Positions 1 to 13,300 of a DNA stretch of 64,000 nt are shown in pieces. Position 1 is the first letter of the stretch, and each line of letters starts with the position of its first letter. The stretch is taken from contig OX388307.1 in the NCBI GenBank assembly GCA_947579605.1, forward strand, positions 9,711,237 to 9,775,236, in the 5' to 3' direction. Source of the stretch: Athripsodes cinereus (lineage: Eukaryota > Arthropoda > Insecta > Trichoptera > Leptoceridae). A program made the translations under genes and the position numbers. Below the pieces are notes generated by a model that ran no database searches, was not told where the DNA came from, and worked only from the letters and a program-made list of their open reading frames with translations.

Positions 1-229
1 TTTTAACACGTTAATTTTAATATTTTACTTTTTTCTTGTACTTTATTATTCACCCTTCTTTTTATTTTTGTATTTACAAATTGTTTCCTCCAATGCGTTC
101 GCATTCCGGTATTTTTCCTTGTTCTGTGGGCTGCTTTCTGGCCGAATTTATGACATACATATTTTCTCTATTTTTTGATAGTTTCAATTGTTTATAATTT
201 GAATTTACTTACAATGCGGTCACATACTT

Positions 230-880
230 GTACGAAATGTCACGAAATAAATATGTATGGATGCCCCATCAATCTCAAATCTCAATTTTTTTTTAAAAAG
301 ATGTGCCACTCACCTTACTACGCCTTTACACATGATAATCAAAAAAGTATTGAGGAAAGATGTTTTCCAAGTAAATGGAAATCAGCTAACTTGACTCCTT
401 TTTATAAATCTGGAAATAAATCTGACGTAAGAAATTATAGGCCTATATTAATATTGTCATCCATCTCTAAGATTTTTGAAACTACTGTTCATGAGCAAGT
501 GATGTTTTTCCTAAAGCCTTATCTTTTGATTGAACAGCATGGGTTCATGGTTGGTAGATCGACGGTAACAAACCTTATATCATCTACTGACTATCTATTT
601 TCTGCATTGGACAATCGTGTACAGGTCGATATATTGATTTTCAAAAGGCATTCGATAAGGTTGATCATCGTATACTAATAAGAAAGTTGTATACTCATGG
701 TATTATATATGGAAACCATTTGAGATGGATCGAATCGTATATTTCTAATAGACTTATGACTGTCAAACTTAATGGATTCTCATCTGAAAGCATTAGTATT
801 ACTTCTGGCGTTCCACAAGGCTCTGTTTTTAGGTTCTATGTTGTTCACTATATTCATAAACGATATTGGCTAAATATGTT
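230..880 (+). mobile_element. Non-LTR retrotransposon RT relic
   Basis: Conceptual translation gives the fingers and palm part of a LINE reverse transcriptase. A segment reading FPSKWKSANLTPFYKSGNK and NYRPI is followed by a GF..RST motif (175-678 frame), then, after a frameshift near 640, by FQKAFDKVDH and SGVPQGSVF in the 687-884 frame. A third frame is needed for the final FTIFINDIG stretch near 845-872. The catalytic YADD block, endonuclease and 3' end are missing. It resembles Jockey/CR1-type elements, but the clade is not fixed by this fragment. It lies downstream of P450-7 exon 1, on the opposite strand, and may sit in that gene's first intron. It is dead. Confidence 0.8.
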
Positions 881-1329
881 TTAAAAAAATTATTAAAAAA
901 AATAAAAAATAAAAAAAAAACTTACCCCGTACATTGTAGAAAAAGGTACTGCAAGAAAATATTCTTTAAGAAAACCGAGGAGTTTTCAAATATTTTAAAT
1001 CCTTATACTATTTTGAAAATTCGGCGACGGGGGGGTAGAAATTTTAATGTTTGAGCAATTGTAGAAATTTAAGCAAGTCAATATTCGCTATTCGCATTCG
1101 CATTCGCGAATATCCAAAATCACACATTCGTTACATCACTACTATGTACATATAACAATATTGTGTGTAAACATAATTACACATCACTGTAAGATTAGAA
1201 AAATGTGGTGGGTAGGTTCCAACATATTTCTACAGGAATTAAGTCTTATGCACTCACATAAATATTGCAATTCTTGTAACTATTTTTTATGGTTATATTA
1301 TGTTATGATAAGCCTTTGTATGGAGCATT

Positions 1330-1740
1330 CTGCTTTATGGTTGTGAGACGTGGACCATCAGCAAGAGTGAAAGCGGACGGTTGGCGGCCTTTGAGATGTG
1401 GTGCTACAGACGCATGCTTAAGATCCATTGGTCGGAACACGTCGAAAACGAAGAAGTATTAACCAGGGTAGGCAAAAAAAGGCAACTTCTTAAGAGAATC
1501 GGCCAACAACGAGCTAACTGGATTGGCCACAACATCAGGCACCCAGGACTACTCATCGCCATCGCGGAGGGTAAGACCGCGAGGGGACAAATGGCAGAGG
1601 CCGACCAAGAGATGCGTATATGGACCAACTGAAGAGGGACGTGAACTGTGGCTCATACGTAGAGCTGAAAAGACTGGCTGAGAATAGAGACGAATGGAGA
1701 AGAAAAAACAAACTCGTTGCAGACCAATCCAATGGATTGT
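1330..1740 (+). mobile_element. RTE-like LINE 3' relic
   Basis: The translation carries the C-terminal signature common to RTE-like elements of insects: LLYGCETWT, then FEMWCYRRMLKIHWSEHV, a NEEVLTRV segment and a degraded WIGH..R block, ending at a stop near 1632. Only the post-RT C-terminal region survives. The same module occurs in other decayed copies at 6838, 15690, 31235, 34340 and 44137, so this is one of several 5'-truncated insertions. Confidence 0.7.
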
Positions 1741-1790
1741 AACTCATTATATATAAATTTGAATATTTATTTTATGGAATATTTGAATAT

Positions 1791-1997
1791 GTAAAAGGCA
1801 GGTGTTCGAAAAAAATTAAGACATTTTACTTCTTAAATTCAGCGATGAGGCTTGCCACCCATCCTGAATGTCTTGATTTTATATTGGCACGAAGAGGACA
1901 GTTTGCATGTTTCTTACATGCAGCTGATCTGCTGGCTACCCCACTTGTGGGATATGCCGTGATGGTATAGTATAGTATAGTATAGTATAGTATAGTA
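1791..1997 (+). repeat. Dispersed repeat R1 (SINE-like), full copy
   Basis: About 200 bp beginning GTAAAAGGCAGGTGTTCG and ending in the hallmark CTACCCCACTTGTGGGATAT, a GCCGTGATGG motif and a (TATAG)n tail. Other copies lie at 5328, 10839, 21398 and, inverted, at 56391. The tail matches the 3' end of the LINE relic at 15690-16080. It has no ORF and no obvious pol III box. Confidence 0.75.
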
Positions 1998-2096
1998 TTT
2001 TAAATTTCTATAAATTATATACCTGCTTGCAGTAGGTATGAAAAAATGAAGTTCATATATACTTTAGTATTCTAAAAATCATTGAATATTTATGTG

Positions 2097-2330
2097 TTGA
2101 GAAAAGCAAGATAAGCATAGCTGTCTTCTCAGTGCCAACAAATAATTAAGATTAGGATGGGTGGGAAGACTGGTTGCTGAATCCAAGGTATATCAATATC
2201 TTTATTCTTTCTAACATCTGCCATTTACAGGACACTAGAAAACTTACAGAAAAGAAAACAGTTTGCGTGTTTGTTATCACGGCTACCCGGGCTACCCCAC
2301 TTGTGGGGTCTATCGTGATGGTACAGAACT
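2097..2330. repeat. Rearranged R1 repeat remnants
   Basis: A reversed, diverged R1 piece (about 2115-2255, with the GCCAAC and TACAGGACACTAG blocks) is joined to a forward 3' end (2265-2330) containing GCTACCCCACTTGTGGGG and a GTGATGG motif. It lies just downstream of the donor site of P450-7 exon 1. Confidence 0.55.
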
Positions 2331-2387
2331 ACTAGAACAAGATAATAGAAGCATGTCAAGTTTTGTTAAATTTCTAAAAAAACTTAC

Positions 2388-2605
2388 TTTTCATTAGGGT
2401 AATTCTTGTAACAGTTGTGAACAAAATCTTTGAGGTGAATTTGACGTCTCAATGCCCCCCACATATTTCCAATGAAGGGCACATAAGCGGGTGGACTCTT
2501 AACTCCCCGTCTCCTGAAGTATCCATTCATCCACCAGCCTAGGGCTAGTGTGAACACCACTGTACCCACTGCTCCGTATGTCAGGTTACATAGTAAACAC
2601 AGCAT
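2388..2605 (-). CDS. CYP9-like P450-7, exon 1 only (partial)
   Basis: First coding exon of a seventh CYP9-family P450. It starts at ATG 2605 and encodes a hydrophobic N-terminal ER anchor, then [18 protein letters not shown] (basic stop-transfer segment and proline hinge) and ends ...YPNEK, phase 2. A clean donor (AAAA|GTAAGT) follows at 2387. A polypyrimidine tract and CAG lie 10 nt upstream of the ATG, as in the other copies. No exon 2 (YxGxxQF...) was found between 2387 and the left edge, so intron 1 must exceed 2.38 kb or this is an orphan exon. Intron 1 of the sister genes is about 130-520 bp. The open frame and intact splice signals favour a live gene continuing outside the window. Confidence 0.72.
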
Positions 2606-5042
2606 AGTAATCCTGTAAAGTAAATTGGTACTTCTTGGTAGAGGAGCTTATGTGGTAAGTTAGCTGTTTTTTTTAAAGATTAGCAGTATTTTCATAGATT
2701 TGTATATTTTACAGACCATAGTCGTATGTAACTAACATAAACATATTTTCTAAATTACTCGTAAATGAGTGGATGGCCTTAATAAGAATAGAATAGAATA
2801 AACATATTTTTGTAAACTAGATGAGTTCAGATCTAAATATAACAGTTGAAATCAACAATGACGCCAACTCAAGTATTTACCTATTACCTACGCGTGATGT
2901 TTTTTTGTTCTGATTTATATATCTCCCCTAGTTACCTACCCACCTTACTTTTACTATTTTTTTTAAAAAGTACAAAGTCTGTAGGTATTAAGTACTCAAA
3001 GAAGCGATGAGGAAATCGTAATATATAGAGACCTACGTGATCTGTTACAAGTTTTGTAATAATAATGCACCCAGTAGCGGTCTTAACTTTCGTGGGGTCC
3101 CGGACAAAGGAAATGTATGGGCCCCTAAACGTTGTAGATAAAAGAGGGATATCATTGAAGCCTGATGGAAAAAATATCGATAAAAAATAAGTGACAGCAC
3201 TAGTCCTAAATAAAATATTTTCAGTTTGTTAAAACACATAAAAGTATTTTGCTAATATTTGTCACATAATTATTAATATGGCAGCCCTGTGTGGTGCCAC
3301 TACTTGTAATTTATAATATTGTGATAATAAATTAGTCGGCAAAAATCTTCCGTGCATGGCAAAAAGACAGTGTGTTTTAATGTACCTAACATATCTCTCG
3401 GCCTACATAATGGATCCGGCTCGAAGGACCATTATGCAAGCCGAGAGATGGGTTAATATTAAAACGCATTTTGAGAAATTGAATATACCTAAGCTGAATC
3501 ACGAGAGGTTGCCACTGTTCGCCCACCGTAAAGACCGCTACTGTATGTACCTAAGCTTTTTAATGTCCTGCCTCACCCAGAAAATAACTATAGATGAAGA
3601 AAGTAAATATAAAACGTCATTATTTCTCAGATTGAATGCATTAGACAAAACGAAATCTTAGATATCAAAACAGAAAATTTTGATATCTGAGATTAATTTG
3701 ATTAATTAATAATTTGCCCCAATACAGGTGCATTGTACCTAGTTGGGTAGCAACACCAACACTTTGTTAATAATTAATGTGATAATGTATTTTTTCTTAA
3801 ATATGTGTAAATGTTTTTTTTATGAATAAAGAATTTGAAATTTGAAAATAAAGAATTAAAATTTTTTGCCAGTTGCTAAAAAATGAGTGTTTACTAGGTA
3901 AACAACCAAAAAAAAAAACTAAAAAGTAACCGTTACAATAGCCCTGGCGGTAAAAAATGCTTGTTGATCTATATTCTATAATCTATATCGAAGGTCATTA
4001 TCTATTCGGTCTTAACTGTTTACACGTGTAACGTTGTTATAAAAATGTTAGGTACCAATATACGTGTGTTATGTCGTTATTACCATTAACCGACTGAAAA
4101 TTAGATTCGTTTTCGCTTAAAAGCACATACCGGGTCCGATCTAGTAATTTATCAGCTCCGGGCAAAAATAACATTTGCAGCCCTTTACAATGGCACCTTG
4201 TAAGCTGTGAGTATGTTATTGATGTACCTAACTCATTTCAGGGCAACGACCACGTTGCTTAATGTCTTGGATTAAGACATTCAGAACGGATTGGAAACTA
4301 TAAAATATTATCTTTATTTTTCGAACACCTATCTTTTGAAGAACATCCGAAAACTTACCTTAGAGAGTGGGAGACCAATCCTTTATCTGGTGCTCCACGG
4401 AACATTATTTTTTCAATGTTTACCTACTTATTAAAAGTCTGACGTCTTTGAAGCGAGCCGTTAAAGACAAAATGATTTTTAAAAGCACAGCCTCTGAAAC
4501 CTGAAACCCATCACTCCTACCCCGCTCCCCCCCCCCGTGCGTTTGTTTTTTCAATGAAGCATTTTTAAGAATGTTCAACTTAAGAGTACGCATTTCTCTT
4601 TTTGTTTTCTTTATTCAATTAAAAAGTTGGTATTATGCTGACTGCTATAAATTTCTTAGTGGACTATGTATAATAATGGGGCCTTCATTTGACACATAAA
4701 TGTTGTTGTTCCTACTTTTTGTAATATTAATGGCTTTTTTCAAGTGAATTATATATAATAATTTTAAATAAATTTTAGTTTTACTTGAACGCCGAAATTA
4801 AATTTCTTTCGGCTAAAATCTGAATTTGGTCATTATGTTGTAACGTATAATTATTTTGTGACAACAAATATTTATGAAATAAAACTAACAAAACCTGTTT
4901 TCAATAATACACAAATAAGGAATCAAAGTGTTATTTACTATATTTTGGCTGAACTTTGAATTTGTTACTATAATTATTATTGACAGATAAAATATTTATT
5001 AAAAGATCAATGTTTTGAAACTAGTAGGTACCTACTTATCAA
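2606..5042. other. Intergenic, upstream of P450-7
   Basis: Should contain the promoter and a non-coding leader exon of P450-7, neither of which can be placed. The 101-codon open stretch at 3356-3661 has no recognisable domain and no splice context. No other gene seen. Confidence 0.4.
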
Positions 5043-5228
5043 TTTTTTTTTCAAGATATATCTGGGTTTTGTTTGTTATAAAGCCAAATACAACCTTATA
5101 CACCTTTCACAGTAAGCTACTAAAAGCTTGTGTCGTGAAAGGGGAATTTGCCGGTAGGTACCTGGTATCGAACCACGGACCCCTTGTTCACGAGGCCGAG
5201 ACTCTACCTCCAGGCTACCGACGAACTC
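5043..5228 (-). repeat. tRNA-derived SINE S1
   Basis: Reverse copy of the SINE at 45549-45730. Read on the minus strand it has a tRNA-like head (GTAGCCTGGAGGTAGAGTC, B-box-like GGTTCGATACC), a body with CCCCTTTCACGACACAAGC and an A-rich end. Diverged from the other copies by scattered substitutions. Confidence 0.75.
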
Positions 5229-5327
5229 AAATTATATCCTAATATAAATTATATCCTATAATTATTAAAGTGGAGCATCCGGCAAAGAATTGGTCTTCCA
5301 CTCTTTTTAGTAAGTTATTGATTGTTC

Positions 5328-5508
5328 CGTAAAAGCGGGTGTTCGAAAAATAAATACATTTCACATCTCAAATTTAGCGATGAGGTTTGCTAACCATCCT
5401 TAATGTCCTAATTTTATTGTTGGCCAGGACGGGACAGCTTGCATGTTAATTATACGAAGCTGGTTTGCTGGCTACCCCACTTGCGGGATTTGCCGTGATG
5501 GTGAATAG
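5328..5508 (+). repeat. Dispersed repeat R1
   Basis: Full-length R1 copy: GTGTTCGAAAAATAAATAC head, TTTAGCGATGAGGTTTGC middle, CTACCCCACTTGCGGGATTT and GCCGTGATGG 3' end, with no long simple tail. Confidence 0.7.
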
Positions 5509-6837
5509 TAGGTAAATAATTATATTTATTTTAACAGGGAGTGGCTGAGTGAGTTCTCTTTATCGCAATTTATCTGTATAATAATAATGCTGTCATCAGT
5601 TATTGGTAGGTACTAATGGTACTAATAAAGAGTTAGCATTGCAATAAGATAAGATATTACGAAACATACCAATTATATTATTACCTATTCTATATTGTCA
5701 CTCACAAGTGACTACTTGTTATTGTAGTAGGTATATTTAGGTAGGTAGGAATATATTTTATCATGCAACAATATTATTAGTCATCACAATTCAAACGTTA
5801 ATAATAAATAAATAAAAAAATCTTACACTGTGTTCTGAGAGTATTACTATCAATTATACAATATTCCAACACCTCCCGCTTGATGGCTTCGGCTAAGATG
5901 TGCGTTTTACGACTGATAAACAAAACAAATTAAGCTGGAAAACTTATCAGTCTCGATCAAACAGCTGTGATTGTGACGGCGAACTGATTGCAAAATGTGT
6001 GTATTTTTAGGTTTATTTTCGATAGGCAGATACCTATTTATCATACTACTGTTACACATGGCCTACCGTCATACTGTATTATATTAGTGATGTGAACTGT
6101 GAAGCGACGTGATGATATACCTACACATCTACCTACTGGATGTGCCAGTCATGGTAGGTATATGGCGTAACCATATCCAAACTGAAGGTCAATTATTACT
6201 GACCAGTATAAGAAGGAGTAATAAAATGATATAGGTAGTTCCCAAATATAAAGATAACTCTGCATATATGTTTATAATAACACAAATAAACTTTATATTA
6301 TTGCTTTTTGATTTCAAGACAACTCTACAAGTTAATAAATAAGAAGGTACACAAAGCTCTCATAAGTATATTTTTTTATTGACGATATTGTGGGAAAGGG
6401 AAATTGTAATGTTTATATCTATATATACATAGGTACCTATACAACTTTAGAAACCTAAAATCCAACCCCTCCTGTCCCTATCCCTTCTACTACCGCTTCC
6501 AGCCGCGGATCCGCGATTTTTTCGAACGGGGGCAAAAACTTGATAGTGGCGCCTGCTCCCTTCAGTGTTTGAGTAAAACTGTTAAACTGACAAATGAGTA
6601 GCATTTTTTGTGACCATTTGTGAAAATAATAATCATTCAATAAATTTTAACTTTTTATTTTCTATTAGCTAATAACTTTCATTTGTAATATCTATTCACT
6701 TTCATTCGTTCATAAATCACTTAGTATGTGTTCAAAAAAAAATTTGGAAAAGCCGTGAAATTATGAGAAACACAAAGATAAGATTGGTCAAGACCTTGGT
6801 ATTCAGCATATTTATATATTGACTCAGGCCTCTGACT
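5509..6837. other. Intergenic, no gene seen
   Basis: AT-rich non-coding sequence downstream of P450-6, with many GTAGGTA-type short motifs that occur all over the window. The 61-codon minus ORF at 6455-6640 shows no domain. Confidence 0.35.
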
Positions 6838-7225
6838 GAAACGTGGACGCTGCGAGCTAGCGAACGCGCGAGGATCGATGCGTTTGAGATGTGGTGCTGG
6901 AGGAAATTGCTCCGAGTGCATTGGACCGAACACAGGACTAATGAGTCCATCAACGATTTGCAGACAGCGCGTTTTACGATATTTCGGGCACATTGCAAGA
7001 AGAGAGCATGACAACCTGGAAAAAGTAATTATGGCTGGGGTTGTAGAAGGGAGGAGGGGAAGGGGCAGAGTGCCAATAAGATGGAGCGACCAAATTAAGG
7101 AGGCCACACAGAACTCACTTCACGGGGCCTTACACATGGCGGAGGATCGCTCAACATGGAGACAGATGGTTTACAGAACGAGGCACGATGGTCACGATCC
7201 TCAGGATTGAGGGACCGACAGAGAT
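6838..7225 (+). mobile_element. RTE-like LINE 3' relic
   Basis: ETWTLRASERARIDAFEMWC and then RVHWTEHRTNESI match the RTE-type C-terminal module; a frameshift near 6970-7000 leads into RYFGHIARREHDNLEKVIM and GRRGRGRVPIRW, ending at a stop just after 7200. More complete than the copy at 1330 but still only the 3' end. It lies about 130 bp beyond the stop codon of P450-6, on the opposite strand. Confidence 0.78.
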
Positions 7226-7356
7226 GATGATACCTACGAGTATATCGATTCTCTAGATACATAAGCAATCAATTCGAAATTCTAATATTTCAAGATAAAG
7301 CAATATAGTCTTCAAAACTAAAAACAAATATGTGATTCTCTTATAGAAATGTTAAG

Positions 7357-10300
7357 TTATTTGTTCCTTAATTTGAGTCCAACCCAAAATCCTTTCTGCG
7401 CTTGCAAGTTAAATGTATTATTTTTTATCTGTATGGGAATTTGTGTTTTGACTGTTGTTACTATTTCAAATTTTAATAATATATTAAATATAACGGATTT
7501 CACTTCCATCAGAGCAAACCGAGAACCTGAAAGAATAAAAAAACAATATTATAGTCACATTCACATGGAAAAATTCATTCATAAATAAACTTGGTTAAAA
7601 TTCACGGCTTTCGCCTTTTACATGTTAACAGCACAAAAATAAATATAACAACAACAAGCAAATTCAAAGTCATAAAAAATAATAATCAAAATATCAAGTA
7701 AAAATAATAATAACTATGTAAAATAACAAAAATATTGAGATGTCAGTTCGTAAAAGTAAAAATCTCTCTCGATAGTAAGGCATTTATGGTCGAATAAAAC
7801 ATTTTGTTTTTTTTTTGTAATTTTGTCGTTGAATATTACTTCCTAAACGTCACATCTAAATATTATGTAATTTTTTAAGTTTTTAAATTTCAATAACGTA
7901 AAGCATCCAGAAATATTATCCGAGTTGAGTTCTATAAAACTGCATTTTCCGAAACCGACAAATTCCATGAAATTTGTATAAAATAAGCGAAGAAAAACAT
8001 TGTTAGTATGGAAATCAGTCAAAATCTAAAAGAAAATGTGGGTTATGTATTTATCCTGTGTGACTAGGCAACGTAAATAATATCATTCACTTACGCACTA
8101 TCAATAATTTCTTTTAAGGTTCAAGGATCCATAAATCAATAAATTTAACACTTATATTAAGGAGGGGAGCAGTTGTCCTTTCCTTCCCATCGCTACGCCC
8201 GTGATATTACATAACCATATTGTTTGAGGTCATCGACAGTTTATTCATCATGCTAAAGAAGTTATTGTATTCGATTCATTTAACAATAATTTATCTATTT
8301 GAACATAATTCAAACCATATAGGTACCTATTCGGTTGTTGCCCCTCTATTATTTAAAATTTGCTATACAACAATGTTTCAAGCCACACTAAATTCAAACT
8401 TATCATTTTTTTATTTTGTATTGAGTCAAAGCTAAGAAATGTATGCATTATGTATGAGATAACATGTAGGTAGGTACAAAGGAATTGGTTAGCTTTTTCA
8501 AACTACGTATATTGTTGTAAAATACTATTTAGTCTAATTTGGAACTCAGAGGGGCGATTCATGGCAGAATTTATCTTGTTTTCAGTCAGCAACAAATGTT
8601 TAGAATATAACCGGATTTGGACATAACGCGCAGATTACAAAACCAATCAGAAAACTAGATTGGGATGACTGATTGGTTTTGTCATCTGGGCGTTTTGCCT
8701 AAATCCAGTTAAACATTTAAAAATGAATAAATATTCTAAAAACTTATATCAGGCGAATAATAACACTTTAAATTCAACCTTTTAATATTTTTTATAGCAA
8801 CCAAATGATTCTCACCAATACAATTTCTAGGTCCAATGCCAAATGGTATATATGTTCCGGGCACAATATTATTTTTATTCTCATCTGAGAATCTCTCTGG
8901 ATCAAAAACATCAGGATTTTTGTAATATTTAGGATCAAGGTGTAATCCATACACGGGTATATAAATAATATCACCTATATTCACCTAGAAACAATAATTG
9001 AAATATTATGTGATTCAATAGGTATTTTAAATTTGTGTAATTTTTTTATCGTATTTCCTTATAGTAAGATCAACTAACCGTGTATTCAGTTGAGCTTTTT
9101 TCATTTGGCGGTGGCATCGTGTAAGTATTTGTGCATTTCCTGTCAACTATTACAGACTGTGGCCACAGCCTCAAAGCTTCTGATACAACCATATCCAAAT
9201 ACTTCATCTTATGAAGACTTTCGTAAGTCAATTTTCCATCAATACGCGCAGTCACTTGGTCAATTTCATCATGTAGCCTTTTCTGTATTTGAGGATGAAT
9301 AGCCAACTCGTATGACAGAAAAGAGAGCAAAGTAGATACGGCATCAAACCCAGCGATAAAAAACAATACTGCTTGTGCTAAAATTTCATCATCGCTCCAA
9401 TCTGTCAACAAAAGGTACCTATTTATATTAATAATGATATGATATATTTTGTAGGTGCTGAACTTAAGATACCTTTTACAGGACACTCGAAACATGCGGA
9501 AAAAATGGAAAACCAAGTTTTGAAGCAGCACCCGAAAACAGTCAGAAAGAGATTGGAGTGACATCAATAAGGCTAATTTTATGTTAGATAAGCGACCAAA
9601 TCTAAGGAAGAAATTGTATGAGATAGAGTATTGAAAAATATAAAAATATATAAAATAAGTATGAGATTGCCAATCAAATGTATTAAATATTTTATAGGAC
9701 GTTTTAATCTGAAGAATGAAGTACCTTTATTATGTACCCATATAGAAACAGTAGTTTATTACTCGTGGCTAATGTACGAGTATAAGAACAACTCTAAAAT
9801 AAAATATTATATTAAAGACAATAGACACTGATCCATGGGGCCCCTTTAGCAAAAACGATAAAATATTCAAATTTCAACAATTTTGGTACACAAACTCTCA
9901 AAACTTGTTGACCCTACGAACATTTTGATTTGATAAAATATGAAAATAAATATTATTTACCAATATCAAACTTTAACTTAAAAAAAACTCGATTTTAGCT
10001 TCATAGTATTCGTTTATAAAAAAGCAAATTTCTAAAAATCGAATTCGAGGGTGTGTTTGGTACATAAATGCACGAGAATCCTACATATTTTAATACATTT
10101 TTTTATATTACGAATATGTAGATAGTTATTACAATTATAGAACAAATAAATTCTATTTTTTTTTGTTTTTTTCATGGATGTTGACCGACTTAAGAAATAT
10201 TTTTTTGATAAAACTTCTCATATTTTGAAACCAAAAATCACCACATGAACTTAATGTTTTGTATACTAAAAAAGTTTGCTAAAATCTATAGTATTTATAT

Positions 10301-13300
10301 GCTTGATAGGATGAATAAAAAATAAATATATTTTACAAATAATTTGTATTTTATTATAAACAAAGAGTACCTAAATAAATCTCGTCAGTCTGCGATTTAT
10401 TTATTTTTTAGTAAAAAACTAATACCTATTGGCAATAAATATTTGTTTTTTTTTTATTTCATCAAATCAATATGTTCGCAAGGGTCAACATGTTTTGGCA
10501 GTTTTTCTATCAAATTTGTTGAAAATTGAATATTTGACCGTTTTTGCTAAACGGGGCCCTTAACAAACATTTTTCATTATTTAAAACGAATAAAAATATA
10601 TAAATTATCAAAAATAAGAAATTAGCGATTATGTGCGCGTCTTGAGTTTCATTATTTGGGAAAACCATAGACATCTGAGTCCCTACGTATTTCACATGGA
10701 AAGTGGTTGATGTTTTCCTAAGCTTTTAAGAACAAAACTCGTTCATAATAAATTAGGGTAGGATTGCTTACCTCATGGAGCACTTGCTTGGTAAAGAGTA
10801 GTAGGTCTCCCACTCTTTACTGTAATTTTTCGATTGACATGTAAAAGGCAGGTATTCGAAAAAATAAAGACATTTTACATCTTGAATTCAGCGATGAGGT
10901 TTGCCACCCATCCTGATTTTTTCGGCACGAAGAGGACAGCTTGCATGTTTATTAAATGCGTTGAACGTGATATGCCGTGAAGGTATAACAGTACAGAAAT
11001 TTTATGTATAAGGGAAATCTAAAGAAGAAAATGAATTCATTGTCCCTAAAAAAGGATGTTTTGAAAGCTTTAGTGGAGAGGGGGGAGGGTTTACGTTAAT
11101 GATGGACTCGGAATAACTAAATACGGTGTACCTCTTTTGACAGTCCTTTTTCCTATGAATGACTCTTCTACAGCAGCGAATCCAGTTTCCTTAGATTCTT
11201 CCTCGGCGTCATATTTCAGCGTTCCCTTTCTGACCTTCATTAGTAGTTGTAACATGTCGTTCCTTACTATGTTTTGTTTCTCTCTCTCCTTGATAGTGTC
11301 CCACACCAGACAACGGAAGAAACTTTCTGTTTTCTCTGAGAGATAATGGATGTGAAATAACTAAAAAATATCAAATGGTCCATTATTTGAAGTGTGTTTG
11401 GCTTTAACGGCCATATACATATTATGTGGTAGGCACATAAAATTCAAGTGTTTTTTTTTCTATCAAATCATAGTGTAGGTACTAATAGGATACCCATTTT
11501 TTTTAAATAAATTTGTTTATAAGTTTCATTATTTGTGAGAATAATTCCCACACTTGACATGAATATTGAAATAATGTAAAAATTATGAATACTTGTACCT
11601 TGGCAAGTTTAGGAAACACTGCCAACACAAATATTTTTAGAAATCGAATCCCCGTTGTGTCCGCAGAATCCTTTCCCATCAAATAAAATGTATTATTCTT
11701 CTCTGAGAATGAGTTCACATCCAAACCAAATGCAATGGTAGCAATTACATCATTGGCATATCTGGTAAAAGCGTCTTTTATTTCTAATTCTATCAATCCT
11801 TGAACTGAAATGCAAAAATACTTGTTTTTGTTGCATTTTTAAGGATCTACTTTTGTACCATGGTTTCCTTCCCAGACTATTTTAAGCATTGGAGCTAGTT
11901 ACATTGTTGAACATTCAAACTGGAACTACAGAGTTAACTAGAATCTGAAGAAGTAATCGATTTTAAATGGGTAGGTAACTTATAAATCTTAGATTGCGAA
12001 TGTATGTCAGTAACCAGTTGTCAAGTTCATGACTATACGAAGACAGTCTATGCAAAGTTTAAGTATATAATATATTATTCACTGTGTGATGTGTCTATGC
12101 ACACTTAGTCGAATTCCATTATAGGGTAAATTGAAACAAATGCTTGTTTCTACTATAAATTATTAATCACGAGCGAGACGTCTTTCCACATATTTAATTT
12201 ATTTTAGCCAAACATATTTAATTTAACTGTGTTTCATGTGTGTGATGTTGCGTTAGTACCCATAATATAAGATTCATATCTGAGTCTGGAACTAGCTCGA
12301 TTTGTGTATCCCGTCCAAATATAAGCTATTTTAAAGCAAAAATAAATAAAAAATTTTTAAGAAAGAGAGATTAATTCTATTACATCTGCGAATATAAAAA
12401 AACGTTGAAAATCATTTCGAATTTTTTCCGAAATCTCAGAAAGAAAGCTCTACTACATTTTTTTTTCTTTTTTTTCTTTATTGATTAAGTGAATGTTAAT
12501 TTTTAAAACCCCATATTTATTTGTGTAAAGAAAAACACACAAGGTTCAAGTTTTCTTCTTTTTAAATAATTGAGTGGCCTGGTTTCGACATACAAAGTCA
12601 TTGTCAAACTGAGTTGTCAACAATGACAAAAAAATACTTGATTAAAGATTATTGTCAAAGAAATTGACAATAATCCGAAACCCGAGTTGCTTAGTTATTA
12701 AAAATAATAGTAAAACTTAGCGCATTTGTGTTCATTACTAACATAAAATATGTAGATATGTCATTATTTTCCCTCACCTTTATTATTCTCTTTATCCATT
12801 TCTTTGACATAATAATCTGCCATCTGTTCCCCACAATCCACAATGAACTGAAACATTCCTCTCATCTTGGAACTCGTGAAGGCAGGACTTAGCGTGGCTC
12901 TCATGTCTCGCCATTTTTGGCCTGCAAAAAAACATGAATTAAATTACGTCTACTACGAAAATAACATTGACTTTATATTTAAGTACAGTTTTATATACAC
13001 AAGTATTTTCGAATTTATTTCTTACAGCCAATAAATGTACTCAACTGTGATAGATATATGTACGAGTATGTGCTTCTGTTTATATATTATGTATATGTAT
13101 GTGTATTTATGAGTAGGTATACCTATTTAAATACCTATGTACTCACCATGGAGACTAATGAGGGATTTCCCAAAAACTAGATCACCACTTTCTTCCAATG
13201 ATCGGTCTTGAAAATAATCGAAATCCTTTATTGTTACCTTTCTGATTAAATCTAAATCCTTGATAATCAACAGTGGATTAGTAAACTGAAAAATTCCAAT

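Noticed and set aside
3356..3661. 101-codon open frame on the plus strand
   Set aside because: No domain, no splice context, composition like surrounding non-coding DNA; not supportable as a gene.
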